Origin: Robiginitomaculum sp.
GTDB taxonomy: Bacteria; Pseudomonadota; Alphaproteobacteria; Caulobacterales; Maricaulaceae
Direction of reading: 5' to 3'
Assembly: GCA_021776595.1 (NCBI GenBank)
Contig: JAJFFP010000039.1
Span: 1-48,055 of the forward strand
Length of the DNA: 48,055 nt
The translations under genes and the position numbers were made by a program. Shown piece by piece: positions 42,424 to 48,055 of the stretch. The stretch's first letter is position 1. Every line of letters starts with the position of its first letter. The notes under the pieces were generated by a model. The model did no database searches. It was not told where the DNA came from and was given only the letters and a program-made list of their open reading frames with translations.

Positions 42424-43020
42424 TCGCTCCACATGGCTCTGACTTAACGGACGGATGGTGATTTCGCGAATATCCACAGTTCGGCTCAAACCCTCCAGAT
42501 CAGGCCATATCCCCGCATAATCGACATCTGATTTGCCGGTGATTTTTGGCGGCTGGGTGGTCATGGTGCACACCTGCCAATCCACATTAAGGGTGCAATG
42601 TGTGCGCGCGCTGTTTCCTCGACCTGGCGAATAATAGGCAATAGTAATTTCCGGTGACGGATTTGGGCCACCGGCGCGCACCCGGAGCGAAAGCTCAATA
42701 GGCGCACCGGCAAAAGCCTCGCTGTAGTTTTCCGGAAGGGTCAAAAAAACGCCTGCGGAGCGCAACCCCTCATCGGGCTTTTGCCCGGCGGCGGCGCGCA
42801 AGAAAACGATCCCGTCCTCCTCAACCAAAGCGGTGGTCAGCCCCGGCCCTGCCTGCAACATGCCTAATCGTTTCCCGCTCAGACTTACCCCTTGTGCCGG
42901 GGGTTGTGCAAACGGGCTGGGGTCTTGACTTCTGCCTGGCCAGTACTTGATGGAAAAAACCACCAAAACGCCAACCAGAACGGTCATTAACAGGTAAAAC
43001 AACCAGTCAGGTATTGCCAT
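42415..43020 (-). CDS. Membrane-anchored beta-rich protein, function unknown
   Basis: 201 aa from the ATG at 43020, directly after the stop of the polyprenyl synthase gene; longer frames upstream lie inside that gene. One N-terminal helix (WLFYLLMTVLVGVLVVFSIKY), a Pro/Ser linker, then a ~150-residue beta-rich extracytoplasmic domain with two cysteines (RTHCTLNVDWQVCTM) that could form a disulphide; the domain has the look of a carbohydrate-binding jelly roll. No family assigned. It is probably co-transcribed with the isoprenoid synthase. Confidence 0.7.
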   Translation of the reverse strand: MAIPDWLFYLLMTVLVGVLVVFSIKYWPGRSQDPSPFAQPPAQGVSLSGKRLGMLQAGPGLTTALVEEDGIVFLRAAAGQKPDEGLRSAGVFLTLPENYSEAFAGAPIELSLRVRAGGPNPSPEITIAYYSPGRGNSARTHCTLNVDWQVCTMTTQPPKITGKSDVDYAGIWPDLEGLSRTVDIREITIRPLSQSHVERLE

Positions 43021-43021
43021 T

Positions 43022-44038
43022 TTATACCGAACGCTCGATGACAAAATCACAAACATTTTCCAGCAAAGCGCGGGTCTTGCCTGGCGCAAAGCACTGCAAG
43101 GCCTGTTTAGCGTTGCGCACGTGTATGGCGGCTTGTTCCAATGTGGCCTCAACCGCCTTGTGACGTTTGATCAGGGCCATGGCTTTGGCCAGATCATCAT
43201 CTGTGCGCCGCGTTTTACCGAAAGTTTTTATCCAGAAGGCCTGCTCTTGCGGATCAGCGCACCTTATGGCTTTGGCCACCGGCATGGTCATCTTGCCCTC
43301 ACGAAAATCATCGCCAACGGCTTTACCCAGCTTTGCCGCATGGCCGACATAATCAAGCGCATCATCGACCAGTTGAAACGCCAGCCCTAATTCCCGGCCA
43401 TACCGGTCAAGGGCTTCTTCTTTATCATCTGGCAGATCAGCAATCACGGCAGAAACCCTGGCAGCAGAGGCAAAAAGCTCTGCGGTTTTAGCCTCAATGA
43501 TCTGCATATATTCGCGCTCGCTCAGGTCCAGATTGGCTATCGCGGCCAGTTGGCGCACTTCACCTTCGGCAATAATGGAGGACGCTCCAGCCAATATATC
43601 CAGCACTCTGAGGCGACCGGTTTCAACCATAAGCGAAAAAGCACGGGCAAAAAGAAAATCCCCAACCAGCACAGAGGCCGAATTGCCCCAAACCGTATTG
43701 GCCGCCGGCTTGCCACGGCGTAAAGGTGAGCCATCAACAATATCATCATGCAACAAGGTCGCCGAATGGATAAATTCTACGGTAGCGGCAAGTTTGTAAT
43801 GTGCATCGCCGCGATACCCGGCCAGATCCGCACTGGCCAGCGTAATCAGCGGGCGCAGGCGCTTGCCCCCGGCACTTACCAGATGCGATGCCAGATCCGG
43901 GATCATACCAACCGGGCTTTGCATCCGTTCAATGATCAGGGCATTGACCTGTGCCATATCATCAGCAAACGCCTCTTCCAGACGTGTCATGGCGTTATCG
44001 GCCATCTGGCCTTTTGGTTTCATAGCTGTGTTAAGCAT
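43022..44038 (-). CDS. ispB: Polyprenyl diphosphate synthase (long-chain)
   Basis: 338-aa trans-isoprenyl diphosphate synthase making the side chain of ubiquinone. First Asp-rich motif LLHDDIVDGSPLRRG, second motif QLVDDALDYVG, with SAGGKRLRPLI near the N-terminus. The ATG at 44038 has AGGA upstream; the longer frame begins with unlikely Cys/Trp-rich sequence. Chain length (octa- or decaprenyl) cannot be read reliably. Divergent from the DUF2007–trmN6–glyQ run. Confidence 0.9.
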   Translation of the reverse strand: MLNTAMKPKGQMADNAMTRLEEAFADDMAQVNALIIERMQSPVGMIPDLASHLVSAGGKRLRPLITLASADLAGYRGDAHYKLAATVEFIHSATLLHDDIVDGSPLRRGKPAANTVWGNSASVLVGDFLFARAFSLMVETGRLRVLDILAGASSIIAEGEVRQLAAIANLDLSEREYMQIIEAKTAELFASAARVSAVIADLPDDKEEALDRYGRELGLAFQLVDDALDYVGHAAKLGKAVGDDFREGKMTMPVAKAIRCADPQEQAFWIKTFGKTRRTDDDLAKAMALIKRHKAVEATLEQAAIHVRNAKQALQCFAPGKTRALLENVCDFVIERSV

Positions 44039-44176
44039 CGATCCAGATCCTGGGCCAGATTCCTGGCCAAACCACTTCCCCGGCCAAAGATAGAGAGTGG
44101 CTGATTGCACGGCAAGGGCGCATGTGCTTCTGTAACATTTTACGCACACTCAAAAAAACACAAAGTTGAGGTTATT

Positions 44177-44404
44177 ATGAAGGAAGTCCTGCGCACCAAT
44201 GATCTGGTTTTTCTCTCTTATGCAGAGATGGTTTTACGCGATCACGACCTGCATCCGGTGGTTTTTGATAAACATGCCAGTGTTCTTGAAGGTTCGGTGA
44301 TGGCGATCCAGCGGCGCCTCATGGTGCTGGATGAAGAGGAAAATGATGCACTTGGCATGCTGCAAACCATAAAGCAGGACTATGAAAAAAGCGACGATGA
44401 ATGA
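44177..44404 (+). CDS. DUF2007 domain protein
   Basis: 75-aa protein of the DUF2007 (putative signal-transducing) type: KEVLRTNDLVFLSYAEMVLRD, LHPVVFDKHASVLEGSV, RRLMVLDEEENDAL. A short ferredoxin-like fold without catalytic residues. Start at 44177 with TTGAGG upstream. The stop overlaps the start of the methyltransferase gene by four bases (ATGA), a pairing I associate with many alphaproteobacteria next to polyprenyl synthase. Confidence 0.85.
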   Translation: MKEVLRTNDLVFLSYAEMVLRDHDLHPVVFDKHASVLEGSVMAIQRRLMVLDEEENDALGMLQTIKQDYEKSDDE

Positions 44405-45144
44405 GTGAAAACACCACCTTTTTAGACGGGCGACTGACGGTGCGCCAGGCCAGAGGCTATCGCGCCGGACTGGATGCGGTATTGCTGGCGGCGGCCATGC
44501 GCCCCAAACCCGGTGCGAAAGCGCTGGAGCTTGGCTGCGGCGCGGGGACGGCTTTATTATGCGCGGCTTTTTTGAGCCCTGATGTTCATTTTACCGGCCT
44601 TGAAAAACATGCCGAAACGCTAGGCATGGCGCAAAATAATGTGGCGGAAAATCATATGCAAGACCGGGTGAGGCTTCTGGAAGGGAGTGTCTTGAACCCG
44701 CCGGATGCCTTGCGCCCGGACAGCTTTGATCATGTGTTTTTGAACCCGCCTTATTTTGATAATCCGGCCGCGCTGCGCCAGCCCAGTGCCGGAAAGGATC
44801 GTGCTTTTGTCAATGCGGGTGTCACCTTGCAGGACTGGATTGGTGCTGCCATTCGCCTGACCCGCGCCAGAGGGTATATCACGCTGATACAGCGGGCCGA
44901 CCGGCTGGATGACTGCCTGATGGCTTTTCATGGCCGGGCCGGGGATATGCGCGTCCTGCCCATAACGCCAAGAGCGGGCGAGGCGGCGCACCGCGTGCTC
45001 TTGCGTGCACGGCGTAATGTAAATAGCCCGCTGCATATCTTATCGCCTCTGGTTGTTCATAAATCCGGCCAGAGCGGGCGGAGCGGCTGGACGCCCGTGG
45101 CCGAAGCTATATTACGCGGCCATCAGCCGATTGATTTTACTTAA
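44401..45144 (+). CDS. trmN6: tRNA1(Val) A37 N6-methyltransferase-like (YfiC/TrmN6)
   Basis: 247-aa class I N6-adenine methyltransferase. SAM motif I ALELGCGAGTALLCAAFL, acidic residue in FTGLEKHAETLGMAQNN, and the N6-adenine catalytic motif NPPYFDNPAA. It starts with the family's RQARGYRAGLDAVLLAA. The assignment to tRNA rather than another nucleic acid rests on family resemblance. It overlaps the DUF2007 gene and precedes glyQ by 63 bases. Confidence 0.83.
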   Translation: MSENTTFLDGRLTVRQARGYRAGLDAVLLAAAMRPKPGAKALELGCGAGTALLCAAFLSPDVHFTGLEKHAETLGMAQNNVAENHMQDRVRLLEGSVLNPPDALRPDSFDHVFLNPPYFDNPAALRQPSAGKDRAFVNAGVTLQDWIGAAIRLTRARGYITLIQRADRLDDCLMAFHGRAGDMRVLPITPRAGEAAHRVLLRARRNVNSPLHILSPLVVHKSGQSGRSGWTPVAEAILRGHQPIDFT

Positions 45145-45207
45145 CCGGGCTGAATTTGCGCGCATAAAGCCCTTGCGCTTTGGCCAGTGCATGGGTAGGT
45201 CAGGCCC

Positions 45208-46086
45208 ATGGCACAGAACGACAAAAAACCACTTAGCTTTCAGGACCTGATCCTTACCCTGCAGCATTATTGGGCAGAGCAAGGTTGTGCAATTTTACAG
45301 CCCTATGACCTGGAAGTAGGGGCCGGCACCCTGCATCCGGCGACCAGCCTGCGGGCGCTGGGACCTAAGGACTGGCGCGCCGCCTATGTGCAACCCTCGC
45401 GCCGTCCGGCCGATGGGCGTTACGGGGAAAACCCCAACCGTTTGCAGCACTATTACCAGTTTCAGGTGATCCTGAAACCCAACCCGGACAATCTTCAGGA
45501 TTTATACCTCAAAAGCCTTGAGGCCATTGGGATAGACATGAAATTGCACGATGTGCGCTTTGTCGAGGATGACTGGGAAAACCCCACCGTCGGGGCCTGG
45601 GGTCTGGGCTGGGAGGTCTGGTGCGATGGCATGGAGGTCAGCCAGTTTACCTATTTCCAACAGGTGGGCGGTCTTGATGTTTCCCCGGTTTCGGGCGAGC
45701 TGACTTATGGGCTGGAGCGTCTGGCCACCTATGTTCAGGGCGTGGACAGCATTTATGATCTCGATTTCAATGGGGCGGGCCTGAAATACGGCGATGTGTT
45801 CAAGGAAAACGAGCGCGAATTTTCCGAATATAACTTCGAGGTCGCCAATACTGACATGTTCAAGCGCTGGTTTGAAGATGCGGAAAATCAATGCGCCGCC
45901 TTGCTTGAACGCAAACTACCCCTGCCTGCCTATGATTTTGCCCTCAAAGCCAGCCATGCCTTTAACATGCTGGATGCCAGAGGTGTGGTATCGGCCACCG
46001 ACCGGGCCACTTATATCGCCCGTGTGCGTGATCTGACCAAGGGCTGTGCCAAGGCATGGGTCGCCATAGAGGAGGCGAGCCAATGA
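45208..46086 (+). CDS. glyQ: Glycyl-tRNA synthetase alpha subunit
   Basis: Catalytic subunit of the bacterial alpha2beta2 GlyRS. The 292-aa protein has [20 protein letters not shown] near its start, then [38 protein letters not shown] and [19 protein letters not shown]. Full length for the family. Its TGA overlaps the ATG of a cupin gene, which in turn overlaps glyS, so alpha and beta subunits are translated with the cupin between them. Confidence 0.95.
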   Translation: MAQNDKKPLSFQDLILTLQHYWAEQGCAILQPYDLEVGAGTLHPATSLRALGPKDWRAAYVQPSRRPADGRYGENPNRLQHYYQFQVILKPNPDNLQDLYLKSLEAIGIDMKLHDVRFVEDDWENPTVGAWGLGWEVWCDGMEVSQFTYFQQVGGLDVSPVSGELTYGLERLATYVQGVDSIYDLDFNGAGLKYGDVFKENEREFSEYNFEVANTDMFKRWFEDAENQCAALLERKLPLPAYDFALKASHAFNMLDARGVVSATDRATYIARVRDLTKGCAKAWVAIEEASQ

Positions 46087-46451
46087 GCCTTAAAGTCAAT
46101 CTTGAGGACGCCTTTTCGCACTTTTCTGATACCTGGTCGCCAAAAATCATTGCCGATCTTGATGATTATCACATCAAGCTGACAAGGCTCGAAGGTGATT
46201 TTCCCTGGCACGCTCACGGCGATGCCGACGAGATGTTTTACATTCTGGATGGCCAATTGCGCCTGGAATTTCGTGACCATGTGGAAGACCTTGCCCCCGG
46301 CGAACTGATCGTCATCCCCAAAGGCGTGGAGCATCGCCCGGTCGCCGATCAGGGGGAGGTAAAAGTCCTCTTGATCGAACAGGCCAGCGTGGTCAATACC
46401 GGTGATGGCCCTGCGACGACACGCACCAAAGCGGCGGAGCGACTGGTATGA
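46083..46451 (+). CDS. Cupin-domain protein between glyQ and glyS
   Basis: 122-aa single-domain cupin. The metal-binding motifs are visible: [20 protein letters not shown] (two His and Glu) and [18 protein letters not shown] (second His). The start at 46083 forms ATGA with the glyQ stop, and its stop forms ATGA with the glyS start. Such small cupins bind diverse ligands or act as isomerases; no substrate is indicated. The coupling to both GlyRS subunit genes suggests co-expression, although a role in tRNA charging is not implied. Confidence 0.9.
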   Translation: MSLKVNLEDAFSHFSDTWSPKIIADLDDYHIKLTRLEGDFPWHAHGDADEMFYILDGQLRLEFRDHVEDLAPGELIVIPKGVEHRPVADQGEVKVLLIEQASVVNTGDGPATTRTKAAERLV

Positions 46452-48055
46452 GCACGTCCGAACTCCTCATTGAAATCTTCTGCGAAGAAATTCCCGCCCG
46501 TATGCAGACCCGTGCGGCGGCTGATTTATCGCGTCTTTTGGGCGATGCCCTGAAAGGTGCTGGTTTTGAATTTGGCGATGTGCGCAGCTTTGCCGGACCA
46601 CGCCGCCTGACCGCAGTAATTAACGATCTGCCAAATAAAGCCCCGGATGTGCGCGAGGAACGTAAAGGCCCCCGCGTGGGTGCGCCGGAGCCGGCTTTGG
46701 CCGGATTTTTGCGCGGAGCCGGGCTGGAAAGTATCGATCAGTGCGAAATCGCCGAGGCCAAAAAGGGCAGCTTTTACATCGCCATCATCGAAAAACCGGG
46801 CCTTGCAGCGAGTGAGGCCCTGGCGCAAATCATCCCCAAACTGATGCGCAACTTTCCCTGGCCAAAGTCGATGAAATGGGGGCGCGGCGATTTTCGCTGG
46901 GTGCGGCCACTGCACGGCATTTTGTGCCAGCTTGATGGCAAACGGGTGGATTTTGAAGTGGCCGGCATTCGCACATGGGATGAAATTTATGGCCACCGCG
47001 TGATGGGGCCGGGGCCATTTGCTGTCTCCGGCTTTGCCGATTATCAAAAGGCGCTGGCCGAGAAGGGCAGGGTTATTCTGGACGCTGCGGAACGCAAAGC
47101 CATCATTTGCGATCAGATCGCGGCGCTGTGCAAGGAACATAATCTGGAACTGGCCGAGGACGCCGCCTTGCTTGACGAAGTCACCGGGCTTGCCGAATGG
47201 CCAGTGGCGCTGCTTGGCAACATGGACGAGAGCTTTTTGGCCCTGCCGCCAGAGGTCATTCAGCTCTCCATGGCCAAGCACCAGAAATATTTCACGGTCA
47301 AAGACCCCAAAACCGGCAAAGTCGCCCCGCATTTTATTGTTGTGGCTAATCTTGATGCCCCCGATGGCGGCAAAGCCATTGCGCTGGGTAATGAGCGGGT
47401 GCTGACCGCCCGCCTCGCCGACGCCCGTTATTTCCGGGATACGGATTTGAAAACGCCTTTGGAAGCGCGGGTAGAAAAGCTGCGCGATGTGGTGTTTCAC
47501 CAAAAGCTGGGCAGTGTCTATGACAAGATGGAACGGGTGGCGGCTTTGGCGCGTGAGCTTGCCCCTCTGGTTGGTGCCGACCCGGATTTGGCGGAACGCG
47601 CCGCCAAGCTGGCCAAGGCTGACTTGACCACCGAAATGGTGGTTGAGTTTACGAGTTTGCAAGGGGTGATGGGGCGCTATTATGCGCTTGCCGAAGGATT
47701 TCCCCCGTCTTTCGAGACGCGCCAAAAGGGCGTTCCTCAAGATGAGGGCGAGAAAGAAAACTCCCAAACTCCTCATCCTGAGATGCGTAGCGTTAGCGAA
47801 GCCTCGAAGGAGAGGGGGCTTTCTGCCCTGCCTAAAGCCGACCTCACACAAATCGCCGATGCCATTCGCGATCATTATAAACCCCAAGGCCCGTCAGACA
47901 CCGTGCCCACCGATCCGGTTAGCGTCACCCTGGCGCTGGCCGACAAGCTGGACACCCTGGTGGGCTTTTGGGCGATAGACGAAAAACCCACCGGCTCCAA
48001 AGATCCCTATGCCCTCAGACGCGCCGCCTTGGGGGTGATCCGGCTGGTGCTGGAG
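46448..48055 (+). CDS. glyS: Glycyl-tRNA synthetase beta subunit (partial), with repeat-encoded insert
   Basis: The N-terminal ~536 residues of the ~690–720-aa beta subunit; the gene runs off the window. It begins [18 protein letters not shown] and has [65 protein letters not shown] and [18 protein letters not shown]. Between YYALAEGF and the helix [16 protein letters not shown] it carries an in-frame insert encoded by a palindromic repeat (47702–47818, residues 419–457). The frame stays open throughout. Start at the ATG overlapping the cupin stop. A long open frame on the opposite strand here is a shadow. Confidence 0.94.
   Translation, partial: MSTSELLIEIFCEEIPARMQTRAAADLSRLLGDALKGAGFEFGDVRSFAGPRRLTAVINDLPNKAPDVREERKGPRVGAPEPALAGFLRGAGLESIDQCEIAEAKKGSFYIAIIEKPGLAASEALAQIIPKLMRNFPWPKSMKWGRGDFRWVRPLHGILCQLDGKRVDFEVAGIRTWDEIYGHRVMGPGPFAVSGFADYQKALAEKGRVILDAAERKAIICDQIAALCKEHNLELAEDAALLDEVTGLAEWPVALLGNMDESFLALPPEVIQLSMAKHQKYFTVKDPKTGKVAPHFIVVANLDAPDGGKAIALGNERVLTARLADARYFRDTDLKTPLEARVEKLRDVVFHQKLGSVYDKMERVAALARELAPLVGADPDLAERAAKLAKADLTTEMVVEFTSLQGVMGRYYALAEGFPPSFETRQKGVPQDEGEKENSQTPHPEMRSVSEASKERGLSALPKADLTQIADAIRDHYKPQGPSDTVPTDPVSVTLALADKLDTLVGFWAIDEKPTGSKDPYALRRAALGVIRLVLE
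47702..47818. repeat. REP/RPE-like palindromic element inside glyS
   Basis: 117 bases (39 codons) starting CCCCC and ending GGGGG. Outer arms are imperfect inverted repeats: TCTTTCGAGACGCG...TTCCTCAAGATGAGG on the left, and on the right a segment whose reverse complement reads CTTCGAGGCTTCGCTAACGC then TACGCATCTCAGGATGAGG. The right arm matches the carB copy at nearly every base and is read in the same frame, giving [14 protein letters not shown] against [14 protein letters not shown]. The left arm is read in a different frame from that in carB. Confidence 0.82.

Noticed and set aside
46526-47887. 453-codon open frame on the minus strand
   Set aside because: It lies entirely antisense to glyS, whose protein is clearly recognisable in the plus frame; composition (His, Gln, Phe-rich) is typical of a shadow frame in GC-rich coding DNA.

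Overview
The window reads as a stretch of ordinary alphaproteobacterial chromosome with a compact, housekeeping-rich layout. The evidence is the gene neighbourhoods: CNNM/CorC–aroB–aroK next to xerD; zinc-ribbon gene–ftsE–ftsX; chorismate mutase–hisC; methyltransferase/gloB divergent pair; polyprenyl synthase–DUF2007–trmN6–glyQ–glyS; an ELM1-family gene. Many neighbouring genes overlap by 1–11 bases (ATGA, TAATG and TGATG junctions). I cannot fix the order or genus. No phage, transposase, CRISPR array, tRNA or rRNA was seen.

Layout. 1–2.7 kb: methionine gamma-lyase facing a probably exported MTA/SAH-deaminase-type amidohydrolase. 2.7–5.7 kb: CNNM/CorC transporter, aroB, aroK. 5.7–10.2 kb: a tiny membrane ORF, a secreted helical protein, xerD and a Tat-exported PhoD. 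10.2–13.6 kb: XRE regulator/membrane protein pair with a palindromic operator, a GNAT, an Asn-rich exported protein and SelO. 13.7–13.9 kb: a likely small RNA with C-rich loops. 13.9–17.9 kb: an internally deleted HAD remnant, a zinc-ribbon protein, ftsEX, a YdcF-type gene and plsC. 17.9–21.3 kb: hisC, chorismate mutase, a methyltransferase and gloB. 21.2–24.4 kb: psp envelope-stress locus (55-aa ORF, pspA, pspB, pspC) with a consensus sigma-54 promoter and divergent pspF. 24.5–28.8 kb: threonine operon (leader peptide, terminator, fused aspartokinase–homoserine dehydrogenase, thrB, thrC). 28.8–32.2 kb: trxB, ELM1-like gene, greA, exported methyltransferase-like protein. 32.3–37.9 kb: carB and an S9-peptidase-like lipoprotein lacking its nucleophile. 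38–42.4 kb: ettA, small membrane proteins, FAH-family hydrolase, acyltransferase-3. 42.4–48 kb: isoprenoid synthase, DUF2007, trmN6, glyQ, a cupin, and glyS running off the end.

Most notable points. (1) carB and glyS each carry an in-frame insertion of the same family of palindromic repeat; both copies encode the near-identical peptide PxPE(V/M)RSVSEASK, so a REP/RPE-like element has become protein sequence in two essential genes. (2) The threonine operon has a 42-codon Thr/Met-rich leader peptide followed by an intrinsic terminator, and its first enzyme is an aspartokinase–homoserine dehydrogenase fusion with no room for the usual ACT regulatory domains. This suggests control by attenuation in place of, or in addition to, allostery. 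(3) The psp operon has a consensus sigma-54 promoter and begins with an unrecognised 55-aa membrane protein. (4) A three-hairpin sRNA candidate carries an anti-Shine–Dalgarno-like loop.
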